A DNA stretch of 64,000 bases from Chitinophagales bacterium (GCA_013816805.1 JACDDS010000017.1:1-64000), one strand, 5' to 3'. Counted from the first letter of the stretch, positions 38,248 through 47,413 are shown. Translations and numbers: made by a program. Notes: generated from the letters alone by a model not told the origin.

Positions 38248-38727
38248 TTATATCAGGTGCTGCTTATCTTTTTGCATCTGTTCAAAACCAGCATCAATCT
38301 GCAGCCCTGGCCCACGCAGTGCCTCAACGGCTAACTGATCACAACGCTCATTTTCAGGATGGCCGGAATGGCCTTTTACCCATTCAAAGGAGATGCTATG
38401 CTTTAGGTATAAGGGAAGCAAGAGTTTCCACAGATCGGGGTTTTTCACCTTTTTCCATCCCTTTTTTTCCCATTTTAACAGCCATTCCTGCCGTATTGCT
38501 TCTACTACATATTTTGAATCTGAAAAGATTTTTACAGTGCAATGATCCCACTTTAATTGTTCCAGTCCCTTTATTACAGCCATCAATTCCATCCTGTTAT
38601 TGGTAGTTCTTCTGAAACCTTCCGAAAGCTCTTTTTCAGATGCTCCGAACTTAAGGATGACACCGTAACCCCCAGGCCCCGGATTGCCGGAGCAGGCTCC
38701 ATCTGAATACAAAAAAATTTGCTGCAA
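38248..38727 (-). CDS. rnhA: Ribonuclease HI
   Basis: The 159-residue protein has the complete RNase H1 active site: D9 (YSDGACSGNPGPGG), E47 (NNRMELMA), D70 (IFSDSKYV) and D130 (ENERCDQLA), with the handle-region helix around WEKKGWKK and H123 in the GHSGHPEN loop. It degrades RNA in RNA-DNA hybrids. The start at MQQIFLYSDG is well fixed by the family. Single gene, convergent with maf. Confidence 0.96.
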   Translation of the reverse strand: MQQIFLYSDGACSGNPGPGGYGVILKFGASEKELSEGFRRTTNNRMELMAVIKGLEQLKWDHCTVKIFSDSKYVVEAIRQEWLLKWEKKGWKKVKNPDLWKLLLPLYLKHSISFEWVKGHSGHPENERCDQLAVEALRGPGLQIDAGFEQMQKDKQHLI

Positions 38728-38837
38728 CGATTACGGATTGATGTGCAAAGAAATTTGATTTGACTTACAAAGCAACTTAATCCAGGGAATTCTTATGCTG
38801 CATTCTATAAGATAAATAATTTTATCTTCGCCGGGTA

Positions 38838-39028
38838 ATTGGTTCAGTTCATTAGTAAAATGATTGATTAAAAGGGAATGAGGTGAGATGCCTCAACAGT
38901 TCCCGCTGCTGTGATCCTGCAATAAAATATTTGAAGTGCTTTTAATTCTTCAGCCACTGTTTCAAAATTATGAAATGGGAAGGTGATTAGAAGCCAGGAG
39001 AGTCAGAAGACCTGCCAATTCCATTAAT
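38838..39028 (+). promoter_or_regulatory. Cobalamin (B12) riboswitch aptamer
   Basis: The leader contains the conserved landmarks in order: AAAGGGAATG with GGTG (38870-38886), the GCCACTG segment at 38953-38959, GGGAAGG at 38978, and the B12 box AGTCAGAAGACCTGCC at 39001-39016. Their order and spacing match cobalamin riboswitches. It lies about 100 bases before the BtuB-like gene. Binding of adenosylcobalamin would be expected to repress expression. Exact ends are approximate. Confidence 0.93.
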
Positions 39029-39035
39029 CATTTTC

Positions 39036-39072
39036 TGCTTTCGGGTAAAAAGCAAAGTGAGATGCAATCTCA
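39036..39072 (+). promoter_or_regulatory. Putative riboswitch expression platform hairpins
   Basis: Two small stems follow the aptamer: TGCTTT/AAAGCA (39036-39054) and TGAGAT-GCA-ATCTCA (39058-39072). There is no long T-tract, so control of translation start seems more likely than termination. This is inference. Confidence 0.4.
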
Positions 39073-39125
39073 TTTCATTTTCCCGGAAGTTTTTTAAAGG
39101 CTGAAAGACTGCACACACCGGCATT

Positions 39126-41342
39126 ATGGAAATAAAATCACATTTAACAATTGGTTTTTTATTTTTTTTCCAGGCCGTTGAGTGGTTTTCTGCAAATGCC
39201 CAGGATTCTATTCTTGTTCACGCCATACCAGGGGTAATTATTTCAGCAACCCGAACACCAAAAGGCATAGATAGTATTGGCAGATCGGTTACACTGATTT
39301 CTTCACAGGAAATAAAAAGCTCAGCAAATGATCTTGCACAATTGCTTTCCAACTATGCCGGCATTTCCGTGATCGGTGCAGGGCAAAATCCTGGCATGAC
39401 GGAAAGTATTTTTATGCGTGGTGCCAATAGCAATCAAACCCTTATACTAATCGATGGCATCCGCATTTCTGATCCCTCGTCTGTGAATAATGCAATTGAT
39501 TTGGCAGAGCTTTCTGTTTCAGGATTGCAGCAAATTGAAATAGTACGCGGATCTCACAGTACACTATTTGGATCTGCTGGAATAGGAGGTGTTATTAATT
39601 TGATTTCAGCGACACCTGTTAAAACCGGTTTTCATGGTGAAGTAAGAGTTAAGGCAGGAACGTTTGGTAAAAAAACGTTTCTGCTCGATGAGAACCTTGC
39701 GCTTAACTATTCTTCAAAAAAGGGCTTGTATGGCAGTGCTGAATTTTTTAATAAAAATGTAAACGGCCTGGATGCCACCGCTGATACGGTTAGCCGCATA
39801 AATGCATTCAAACGTTTTGACAGGGATAATTTCGGGTTAACAAAAGCAAATGCAAAATTGGGGTTTACTGATAAAAAATGGAATGTGTCCGGAACGTATT
39901 CTTATACTGATGAACGTACTGATTTCGATAAAAAAGGTTTTAAATATAATGATCCTTACGGGGTAAACCCTGATGCCTGGTACGATGGGGACAGCACCAG
40001 AATCTTTACCACCAGGCATCTTAGTACTTACAAGGCAGCGTATCGAATAGACCCGCACTGGCATCTGCAATTAAACGGCGGCATAAGTGTGATAGATCGT
40101 CATACTATTGATGATTCTTCCATTGTAAACTATAATGGAGTTTTTGATCACACCATTTCCTCCGGCTTCTACAGGGGTACCAGCTTAAGCAATGATATGC
40201 AGGTAACCTGGAATCAGAAAAACATCACAGTATCTGCCGGAGCAGGAGGGATGAGGGAAAGGATGACTTTTCTGACAGATTACTTCACAAATGGAATATT
40301 TGGCCCATATGAATCGGTTGTTAATGTAGATTCCATACATCCTCACGCCTTCATTTATAATGCTTTTGTCCAATCCGATTTTTCTGGTGAGCTTATCACC
40401 CGTTCATTGTCTTCCTTGCATATTATCGCGGGCATCCGGTGGAACCACCATGATCTCTTCGGAGACAAATGGATGTATGAAATAAATCCGTCTTATTGCA
40501 TTAAGGCAAATACCTTGGTTTATTTATCGTGGTCAACAGGTTTCAATGCTCCCTCTCTGTACCAGCTTTATGCGCCGGACTTTTATTATATTTCAGATAT
40601 CTCCAGGGGGAATCCGTCATTAAAGCCGGAAACATCGCAATCTATTGAAGCAGGTTATAAGCAAAAGATTGGAAATACATTTTCCCTTGCGCTTTCAGGA
40701 TACCGAAGCGTGGTGGATAATGAAATTGAATACGTGTACTTATGGGATAAAGACATTCCGGTCAATTTATTAGGTACGGATTTTTCACGGGATGATTACC
40801 GTGGCGATACTTATATAAATATCGGAACACAGACTAATTACGGTGCCGAACTAAGCTTCAGTTACAAACCTGTTGCTAAGATTAAGGTGGATGGCACCAT
40901 CAGTGTGGTGAAAGGAAAACTTACTTACAGGGCTTCTTCAATAGATACAATGCATACAGAAAGCAACCATGTACAGCTTTATAGTAACGGCGCTTTTCCG
41001 TCTTCAGAAATAACTACCAATGGATTAATCAGGCGACCCAATACGGCCAACCTTAAAACGACCTGGTTTCCTCTTCAAAAATTTTTCGCACAGTTAAGTG
41101 CCTATTGGAGTGGTCGCCAAAAGGATATTTATTATGATTCAAACCTTGGACCATTCGGAGCGCTCGGCTCCATTCCCGTTAAAGGATATGTCTTGTTTGA
41201 TGGCTTATTTAATTATGAATTTTCAGAACACTTTGGCTCCAGTTTAAAAATTGAAAATATTCTGAATACACATTACACGGAAATCAATGGTTTTACTACT
41301 AAGGGACGGGCAGTTTATTTAACCTTGAAAGGATCATTTTAA
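39126..41342 (+). CDS. btuB: TonB-dependent outer-membrane receptor, BtuB-like vitamin B12 transporter
   Basis: The 738-residue protein has a signal peptide (ending near FSANAQ), a plug domain (about 35-155: VIISATRTPKGI, IFMRGANSNQTLILIDGIR, VRGSHSTLFGSAGIGGVIN) and a 22-strand-type barrel ending in an aromatic C-terminus (YLTLKGSF). The short plug and sequence fit BtuB more than siderophore or SusC receptors. The cobalamin riboswitch directly upstream strongly supports corrinoid uptake. Energy comes from TonB-ExbBD, not in the window. A Dph6-like gene follows after 66 bp and is probably co-transcribed. Confidence 0.93.
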   Translation: MEIKSHLTIGFLFFFQAVEWFSANAQDSILVHAIPGVIISATRTPKGIDSIGRSVTLISSQEIKSSANDLAQLLSNYAGISVIGAGQNPGMTESIFMRGANSNQTLILIDGIRISDPSSVNNAIDLAELSVSGLQQIEIVRGSHSTLFGSAGIGGVINLISATPVKTGFHGEVRVKAGTFGKKTFLLDENLALNYSSKKGLYGSAEFFNKNVNGLDATADTVSRINAFKRFDRDNFGLTKANAKLGFTDKKWNVSGTYSYTDERTDFDKKGFKYNDPYGVNPDAWYDGDSTRIFTTRHLSTYKAAYRIDPHWHLQLNGGISVIDRHTIDDSSIVNYNGVFDHTISSGFYRGTSLSNDMQVTWNQKNITVSAGAGGMRERMTFLTDYFTNGIFGPYESVVNVDSIHPHAFIYNAFVQSDFSGELITRSLSSLHIIAGIRWNHHDLFGDKWMYEINPSYCIKANTLVYLSWSTGFNAPSLYQLYAPDFYYISDISRGNPSLKPETSQSIEAGYKQKIGNTFSLALSGYRSVVDNEIEYVYLWDKDIPVNLLGTDFSRDDYRGDTYINIGTQTNYGAELSFSYKPVAKIKVDGTISVVKGKLTYRASSIDTMHTESNHVQLYSNGAFPSSEITTNGLIRRPNTANLKTTWFPLQKFFAQLSAYWSGRQKDIYYDSNLGPFGALGSIPVKGYVLFDGLFNYEFSEHFGSSLKIENILNTHYTEINGFTTKGRAVYLTLKGSF

Positions 41343-41408
41343 AATTACAAGCCATGCCATTACTACAGCTGTTATCTTTTATCTGAATTTTAGTTTATCA
41401 AGGAGTTA

Positions 41409-42107
41409 ATGATTAAAGCAGCAATTTTTTGGAGCGGAGGGAAAGATTCGGCGTTGTGCCTTGATGAGATAATGCAATCTTCAGAATACCAGGTGGCTTA
41501 TCTGGTTACCTTCTTTTCCGGCGAACCTTGTCTGGTTAGTACGCATGGAATTCGCGTTGAATTGCTTAGAAAACAAGCCGGCGCTATTGGTATACCTCTA
41601 AAAGAGATTTATGTAAAGAATAGCACCAATGCGGAATATGAATTTGAATTCGGAAAGGTGATGGAAGAACTTAAATCGGAAGAAATACATCACGTTATTT
41701 TCGGTGATATTTTTCTGGAAGAGATAAAAAGCTATAGAGAAAGCTTGTTGGCGGATAATTGGATGAAAGGTGTCTTTCCTCTCTGGAAAAAAAATACAGA
41801 ATTTCTTTTACAAATTTTTTTGACAAGAGGCTATAAAGCAATCACCTGTTGTGTGAACAGCGCTTTTTTGGATCAGTCGTTTGCAGGAATAAGGCTCGAC
41901 TTTTTTTCGAGGAAATGGTTACCATCCTCCATTGATGTTAGCGGCGAAAATGGGGAATATCACACATTCGTATTCGATGGTCCTTTTTTTAAAAATGAAG
42001 TAAAATTTAAAAGGGGAGAAAAGGTGTTCCGGCCGCTTGAAATTAAACTCAGCAATCTAGCTTTAGAAAAAATCGGATACTGGTTTATCGACCTTATCCC
42101 GGTATAA
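41409..42107 (+). CDS. Dph6-like PP-loop ATP pyrophosphatase in the B12 module
   Basis: The 232-residue protein has the PP-loop SGGKDS at 9-14 and the family's C-terminal signature SGENGEYHTFVFDGP, so it belongs to the Dph6 (diphthine-ammonia ligase) family of adenosine nucleotide alpha-hydrolases (COG2102). Bacteria do not make diphthamide, so its substrate must differ. It lies downstream of the riboswitch and btuB with no terminator evident, so it is likely under B12 control. A role in corrinoid salvage or modification (amide ligation by ATP pyrophosphorolysis) is a reasonable inference but unproven. Confidence 0.85.
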   Translation: MIKAAIFWSGGKDSALCLDEIMQSSEYQVAYLVTFFSGEPCLVSTHGIRVELLRKQAGAIGIPLKEIYVKNSTNAEYEFEFGKVMEELKSEEIHHVIFGDIFLEEIKSYRESLLADNWMKGVFPLWKKNTEFLLQIFLTRGYKAITCCVNSAFLDQSFAGIRLDFFSRKWLPSSIDVSGENGEYHTFVFDGPFFKNEVKFKRGEKVFRPLEIKLSNLALEKIGYWFIDLIPV

Positions 42108-42109
42108 GA

Positions 42110-42652
42110 CTACACTTTTATTATGGAAGGGTTTGTTTTCTTAAGAAGTTCATACCCTCCGAAAAGCACACCGCAATAAAAAAGGTCACCGGCAATGGTA
42201 TTTCCAAAAAACGGAATTCCTTCTGCAAAGCACTTTCCAAGGCCTTGTGCATCCTGCGTATACAGCCCTGCTCCAAGCCAAACAAAGAAGTTGGTAATGA
42301 AGAAAAAAAGAAGTGAGGAAACGAGAGAAGCGAGAATTATATTCGGTACGCTTACTCTGTTTCGCAGATATATTCCAATAACGGTAATGATGGCAAATGC
42401 TCCATAAACATCCCAGATGCCCGGATGAAATCCAATAATAAAATCAGTGACCACCATTGCAATCAGGGGTACAAGGAAAGCGTATTTCTTTTCACGAAAA
42501 CTAGCGCCGCTGAATAGAGCCATTGCAGCAATTGGAGTGAAGTTCCACAGGTGAAGCTGGTTGGATAAAAGACGGCTTAAGGAAGCGCATAGGATAATCA
42601 GACATAAAATAATAAACTGGGAAGAGAAAACTTTATCTTTCATGGAGATCAT
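42110..42652 (-). CDS. DUF6580 family membrane protein, putative ECF-type transport component
   Basis: The 180-residue protein has about five membrane segments; NFTPIAAMALFSGASF and VPLIAMVVTDFIIGFHPG are characteristic of DUF6580, which resembles substrate-binding S components of ECF transporters. It would sit in the inner membrane. It is convergent with the Dph6-like gene with only 2 bp between stops, next to the B12 receptor; inner-membrane corrinoid transport is therefore a candidate role, not shown. No riboswitch was seen on its own upstream side. Start ATG 42652; an alternative in-frame ATG lies three codons later. Confidence 0.75.
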   Translation of the reverse strand: MISMKDKVFSSQFIILCLIILCASLSRLLSNQLHLWNFTPIAAMALFSGASFREKKYAFLVPLIAMVVTDFIIGFHPGIWDVYGAFAIITVIGIYLRNRVSVPNIILASLVSSLLFFFITNFFVWLGAGLYTQDAQGLGKCFAEGIPFFGNTIAGDLFYCGVLFGGYELLKKTNPSIIKV

Positions 42653-42712
42653 TTTTTCGTGGGTAAATTTACTTGAAAAATCAGTTCATCAAAAGTTATT
42701 GATACTTAATAT

Positions 42713-42904
42713 ATGGTTTCACAAATGCCGTGGATAGCGCGCAGCTTTAATTTCGATATCCCAATAGACTTGTTTCCTTACGTGTTAGTTCGCTATGGCG
42801 GAACGCCGGCAAGGGTTGAGGACATGATACAAAATCACAACAATACGGAAGTATTAAACCGGAACATGGAAACTGTATGTCAAAGATCATTTGAAAAATT
42901 CTGA
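42713..42904 (+). pseudogene. Remnant of a DinB-family gene, N-terminal fragment
   Basis: The 63-codon frame begins MPWIARSFNFDIPIDLFP and runs through RYGGTPARVEDMI, matching the N-terminus of DinB proteins of the type ...RKFNFDFP...ERLRGTPARLEE. After that the reading loses similarity and stops. Full-length members have about 150-180 residues and carry metal histidines, all missing here. It is most likely a truncated remnant; no insertion sequence or repeat marks the break. Confidence 0.6.
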
Positions 42905-43011
42905 AAGCAAATCACAACCGTTGGCATCAAATCACAACACAATTCAAGCTATAGTGATGTAGGTTGAACCTGACTGCCCCATTAAATAGCGATTATTACA
43001 GTCAGCAGGCT

Positions 43012-43986
43012 CTATTTCTTTCGCCGTTTGTTTCTTGCACATATAGGGCACCATTTCCCGCGTCTCACCGTTCTTAAAGCAGTTACCCATCGGTGCCCTT
43101 CACCGCATAGCCATTCTACTCTCGAGTTAATATTCTTGTACTCCTTAGATAGTATCTTTCCGCCGCGCTTTTCAGCAATTTTTGCGTACACTTCAAGTGG
43201 AAAGAGCGATTTTTTATGACTGCGAATGGTAGCACATTGGGGACACCATTTCCCATTCTTAATGTTGTGAGGTTTAGACCACCATACATGACCTGCTTTG
43301 CATTTCCATTTTAATTTTGTATAGCAATTCACATAAGTTTTTGACAGCAATTTGCCAGCCTGATCTTTTGCAATTTTTATGAATATTTTAATGCTGTCCT
43401 TTTGTTTCTCAGCAATATCAGTGTGAAAGCATCGAAAGCACCATTGACCTCGCTGTATTGCGTTTGGAAGTGCCCACCATTCATGACCTTGTGCACACCG
43501 CAATTGAAGGCGTGTAGCATTGTTAACGTAGTCAGTGGATAAAAGCTGGCCCCCGCGGTTCTTTACAATCCTGGTGTATATATTAAAATATTTCTTTTTT
43601 CTTTTTTCAGTTTTTTCATTATAAGAACAAATCGGACATCGTATTCCTTTCCTTTTTATTCCGGCAGCCTGGACCTTCCAGCAATGTCCATTATGGCATT
43701 TAAAAAGAAGCTGGGTTTTTAAATTAGCGTATGTGGTGGAGAGGCATTCGCAGCCTTGTTCATGTGCCAGCTCATGAAACTTATTAAGCCGTATTTTCTT
43801 TTCATCATTCTTAGCACATTGCATACACCATGAACCTTGCTGTATGTGTGCAAATGCTCTTTCAAAAACGTGTCCTTGCTTGCATTTCCAGATAAGCTTG
43901 GAAAACATTTCTGCATATTCTTTACTAAGGCATTTTCCTTCCCGGGTGCCTGCATAAAATTGCATATCATTAATAGTATACTCCAC
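43012..43986 (-). CDS. Five-fold zinc-ribbon (treble-clef-like) repeat protein
   Basis: The 324-residue protein consists almost only of five tandem modules of 62-67 residues. Each has GGxLLSxxYxN, a hydrophobic strand and a putative zinc site C-x3-H-x14/15-C-x2-C: C35/H39/C54/C57, C97/H101/C117/C120, C164/H168/C183/C186, C229/H233/C248/C251 and C294/H298/C313/C316. The protein is Lys/Arg-rich. Similar C-x2-GH-xW ... WCPxC units occur in probable zinc-ribbon families (DUF4379-like) and next to nuclease domains, but no nuclease domain is present here. Nucleic-acid binding is a plausible inference. It has no signal peptide, so it is cytoplasmic. Isolated gene between the DinB remnant and prfB. 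Confidence 0.8.
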   Translation of the reverse strand: MEYTINDMQFYAGTREGKCLSKEYAEMFSKLIWKCKQGHVFERAFAHIQQGSWCMQCAKNDEKKIRLNKFHELAHEQGCECLSTTYANLKTQLLFKCHNGHCWKVQAAGIKRKGIRCPICSYNEKTEKRKKKYFNIYTRIVKNRGGQLLSTDYVNNATRLQLRCAQGHEWWALPNAIQRGQWCFRCFHTDIAEKQKDSIKIFIKIAKDQAGKLLSKTYVNCYTKLKWKCKAGHVWWSKPHNIKNGKWCPQCATIRSHKKSLFPLEVYAKIAEKRGGKILSKEYKNINSRVEWLCGEGHRWVTALRTVRRGKWCPICARNKRRKK

Positions 43987-44037
43987 TTATATTTTTTAAA
44001 CACCCAAGGCTGTTCAAGGTATGAATCAAAAAAGAAT

Positions 44038-45124
44038 TCAATTATTTTTCTCCGCCATCAGGTATGCTTTTATAAAGTCATCGATGCCGCCGTCGAGCAC
44101 GGCTTGTGTATTGCTGGTTTCAAAGCCGGTCCGTGCATCTTTCACCAGCTTATAGGGATGCAGCACGTAATTCCTGATTTGTGAGCCCCACTCAATTTTC
44201 TTTTTACCTGCCTCAATTTTATCCCGTTCTTCATTGCGCTTTCGGATTTCTTCTTCGTACAATTTCGACTTTAGCATTTTGAGTGCCTTATCCTTATTAC
44301 CGCCCTGTGTACGGTCTTCCTGGCAGGCTATTACAATGCCGGAAGGTTTATGACGCAGCCTTACAGCGGTCTCTACCTTATTTACGTTTTGTCCGCCTGC
44401 ACCGCCAGAGCGAAAAGTTTCCCATGTGATGTCGTTAAGATTTATTTCTATCTTAATTGTATCGTCAACTAAAGGATACACAAAGACCGAAGCGAATGAC
44501 GTGTGACGCCTAGCATTGGAATCGAATGGAGAGATCCGTACTAGTCGATGAACACCTGATTCTGATTTTAAATAGCCATAAGCAAAATCACCCTCTAATT
44601 CTATGGAGCAGGATTTGATGCCTGCCACTTCACCGTTCTGAATATCGAGCTCGTGAATTTTATACCCATTTTTTTCTCCCCACATCAGGTACATCCGCAT
44701 CAGCATTGCTGCCCAGTCACAGCTCTCAGTACCACCGGCCCCGGCATTGATTTCCAATATGGCACCCAGCTGATCTTCCTGGGAAGTAAACGTAGATCGG
44801 AACTCCAGGTCGTCAATAGCGTCTAACGCTGTTTTATATTGCAACTCTAAATCTTCGGCGGTACCTTCACCAGCCTGATAAAATTCTAATAAGACCTCAG
44901 TTTCACCCACCTCTTTTTCTGCAGTATTATAAAGATTTACCCATTGCTTATTAATCTGTATCTGCTTCATCAATGCTTCTGCTTTTTTTGGATCGTTCCA
45001 AAAATCAGAGGCAGAAGTGAGTTGTCCATCCTCTTTAATTTTTTCTACACGGTTTGCGTAGTCAAAGAAACCTCCTCAGTGCCTCAAGTCGGCTCTTTAT
45101 ATCTTTTAGTTGATCGGTAGTCAT
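44038..45124 (-). CDS. prfB: Peptide chain release factor 2, programmed +1 frameshift
   Basis: Translation starts at ATG 45124 ([20 protein letters not shown]) and reaches an in-frame TGA at 45062-45064 in the slippery CTTTGAC, preceded by the SD-like AGGAGG (45071-45076). A +1 shift continues with [13 protein letters not shown] and the long frame to 44038, about 361 residues in all. Domain landmarks: SPF anticodon-like motif in RISPFDSN for UGA/UAA recognition and GGQ in [13 protein letters not shown] for peptide release. This is the classic RF2 autoregulation: low RF2 allows frameshifting. A -7 element lies at 45157-45164. Treating the 311-residue second frame as the whole gene would lose the N-terminus. 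Confidence 0.95.
45061..45076 (-). promoter_or_regulatory. prfB programmed frameshift site
   Basis: On the minus strand: AGGAGG, three bases, then CTTTGAC. An SD-like stimulator sits the usual short distance before the CTT slippery codon and TGA stop. Confidence 0.93.
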
Positions 45125-45156
45125 AAAAATTAGGAGTTACAATTTCTTTTGTTAAA

Positions 45157-45164
45157 CAAAAATA
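45157..45164 (-). promoter_or_regulatory. Bacteroidetes -7 promoter element for prfB
   Basis: Minus-strand TATTTTTG, 32 bases before the ATG at 45124. Confidence 0.45.
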
Positions 45165-45397
45165 ATTTATCACGTATTATCCTATTTGTATTGCCGGTAA
45201 TTTAATTTTTTGGTGCTTATTTCTGTAAGACAATTGGGAATATTTTTCTACAGAAAATTATTGGTTTTCTACAATTATAAAAATTGTAAAACCCTTACAG
45301 AGTATAAATTTACGGTATGATTTTTTATGATCCTATAACCATCACCACTTAATGTATTTTGTTGGAATCTCCTCTTATTTATAATAAGTCTCTTAAC

Positions 45398-45976
45398 ATG
45401 AAAATGTACTTTAAACTAATTCTTGTGATTACTCCAGTACTGATTCTAATTCTGATTATGAACAGTACAGCACAAATAAGCAATGATACTATGAAAGGAG
45501 GTCAGGGATCACCTTCCAATCAGCAAATGAACTCAGGCCAGGGAAATCAGGGAATGATAAAGTTTATAGCAGATGCTATGGCCTCCAACGCTGAAGAAAT
45601 AAAGTTGGCAAAATTAGGTGAGGCTAAATCCTCTAATTCTGAGCTGAAGAATATTGCGAAAACTTTAGTAACTGATCACACTAAGATGCTGAACGATCTT
45701 AGGAACATGACAAGCGGAAAAAACATGATGCATCCAGATATAGATTCCAGCAAAGCAATGACCGATGTCAAAATGCTAACTAATAGTAAGCCGGATGACT
45801 TTGATAGAACCTGGACAGATATGATGATAGAAGGTCATCGTGCAATTATAAATAGATTTAAGAGTGCAATGACTGAAGTAAGCGAGCAGCAATTAAAGAG
45901 TTGGATCTCATCAGGCTTGCCCAAGATTCAAATGCACCTGGATAAGCTCACTGAATTAAGATCGAAATTGAAATAA
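45398..45976 (+). CDS. DUF4142 domain secreted protein
   Basis: The ATG at 45398 gives a signal peptide (LILVITPVLILILIMNSTAQ); the open frame begins further up at a TTG without support. The mature part is helical: GMIKFIADAMASNAEEIKLAKLG ... NIAKTLVTDHTKMLNDL ... MIEGHRAIINRFKSAM, the ferritin-like four-helix pattern of DUF4142. Function in this family is unknown; members are often stress-associated envelope proteins. A strong terminator follows at 46054. Confidence 0.88.
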   Translation: MKMYFKLILVITPVLILILIMNSTAQISNDTMKGGQGSPSNQQMNSGQGNQGMIKFIADAMASNAEEIKLAKLGEAKSSNSELKNIAKTLVTDHTKMLNDLRNMTSGKNMMHPDIDSSKAMTDVKMLTNSKPDDFDRTWTDMMIEGHRAIINRFKSAMTEVSEQQLKSWISSGLPKIQMHLDKLTELRSKLK

Positions 45977-46053
45977 ACCAACAATAGATTAAGCAGTATT
46001 TAAGATCCCGCTTTGGTATTTATCGTTCTCAGCGATATCACAAGGCGTAAAGA

Positions 46054-46088
46054 GGCGCAGGTTTTGGTGTTTCCTGCGCCCTTTTTTT
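46054..46088 (+). terminator. Rho-independent terminator
   Basis: GGCGCAGG (46054-46061) pairs with CCTGCGCC (46073-46080), followed by a T-tract. It lies about 80 bases after the DUF4142 gene. Confidence 0.9.
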
Positions 46089-46232
46089 ATTTATCCCTTT
46101 GTACATTGCAGATATCAATCATTACAATTTATACTCAAGGAAGCAAAATTAATTAAGTCTGTAAAGGAAGTTTTACGGCATAAGTTTTTCTATAAAAGAT
46201 GTCACTATTAAATCACTCTTTAAATTCAGAAG

Positions 46233-46760
46233 ATGAAAAAAAGATCTAACGCTACACCAAGAAATAAAAACAATAATCTTAGTCAGGATTCCGGCAATGG
46301 AAATCAGGCAGGGGAAAATTTTCCAGGCTATCCCCATTATCCTTCTAAAGAAGATATAATGGATCCCAAGAACGCCATAGAAAAAGAACCCTTTAGTGAG
46401 GATAATAGTATTACACCGGGTAAAGTGGAAGCTGCGCCTTATCAAAACAGTTCCATTAAGTCTTCAGGGGCTCCGGTTGAATTCCCCATGCCGCCAGATG
46501 CAATAGACGACCTGGAAATTGTTAGCGGAACTGAAGCTGATGTTACGGAAGAAGATCTGGAAATATTAGGATCAGATGAGCTTAACGCCGACCTTGGAGA
46601 CGACGAAATACTTAAAAACAGAGTATGGCCTGTTGACATGACAGGGGAAGATCTTGATGTTCCGGGTACTGAATTAGATGATGATAATGAGATGATCGGG
46701 GAAGAAGATGAAGAAAATAATACGTATAGTCTGGGTGGCGATCGTCACGATGATGTGTAA
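46233..46760 (+). CDS. Acidic, low-complexity hypothetical protein
   Basis: The 175-residue protein is strongly acidic and probably disordered. Its C-terminus (VDMTGEDLDVPGTELDDD then GEEDEENNTYSLGGDRHDD) resembles small conserved hypothetical proteins seen in Sphingobacteria/Chitinophagales. There is no signal peptide; the N-terminus is basic (MKKRSNATPRNKNNN). No function can be assigned. Confidence 0.75.
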   Translation: MKKRSNATPRNKNNNLSQDSGNGNQAGENFPGYPHYPSKEDIMDPKNAIEKEPFSEDNSITPGKVEAAPYQNSSIKSSGAPVEFPMPPDAIDDLEIVSGTEADVTEEDLEILGSDELNADLGDDEILKNRVWPVDMTGEDLDVPGTELDDDNEMIGEEDEENNTYSLGGDRHDDV

Positions 46761-46812
46761 TTAGCGCTTGTTTAAGCCTGGATATTCAATCAGTACAAAC
46801 AGAAAGCTTTAA

Positions 46813-47358
46813 TTGAGAAGTCTCCAGATTTTATTATTCGTTTGTGCCATTCATTCTGTTTATGCTCAGAATAAAGAAGGTTCGGAGACTGCAAATGAAA
46901 TTAAATGGAATAAAGATTATAAACTTAGCTATTGTAATTTTCAATCTGCTATCCCTGAGAATACGCCTTGGGCTGGATTGACGTCAAGCAAAATTTTTTT
47001 TTCTTATGAAACGGTAAATGGTAAAATTTCTGCTTATACGGTCTATGCGTCTTTTGAACCTGGAAGATCATGGATAAAAATTGATACCTCTTCGGTGCTT
47101 CATCATGAGCAGCTTCATTTCGATATTACGGAACTATATGCCCGTAAATTATATGCTGAAATGAAATCGAAAGCCGGGCAGCTTACTGCTTCAAAATCTA
47201 AAGAAATCTTTTCAGGCATTAATAAGGAATGGGGCAAGACACAGGAACAATATGATGAGGAAACAGCGCATGGCATTGTATCGGAAGCGCAGGAACAATG
47301 GGTTGCAAAAATACAGCTCCTGTTAGAGCAATATGGTCCTTATCCTGAAAGTCAGTAA
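46813..47358 (+). CDS. DUF922 secreted putative zinc protease
   Basis: A TTG at 46813 is the start: it precedes a good signal peptide (SLQILLFVCAIHSVYAQ) and no ATG is near. The 181-residue product carries HHEQLHFDITE with an HExxH zinc motif (H98, E99, H102) and E107, as in DUF922 (predicted secreted Zn-dependent protease). An N-terminal beta region (SSKIFFSYE ... GKISAYTVYASFEPGRSW) is typical. Expected in the periplasm. Proteolysis is predicted by family only. It lies about 50 bp after the acidic-protein gene. Confidence 0.85.
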   Translation: MRSLQILLFVCAIHSVYAQNKEGSETANEIKWNKDYKLSYCNFQSAIPENTPWAGLTSSKIFFSYETVNGKISAYTVYASFEPGRSWIKIDTSSVLHHEQLHFDITELYARKLYAEMKSKAGQLTASKSKEIFSGINKEWGKTQEQYDEETAHGIVSEAQEQWVAKIQLLLEQYGPYPESQ

Positions 47359-47413
47359 CTATTCTTCCTCTAAACAGGATTTTAGTTGGATAATTAAATT
47401 TTAGAATTCCAGT

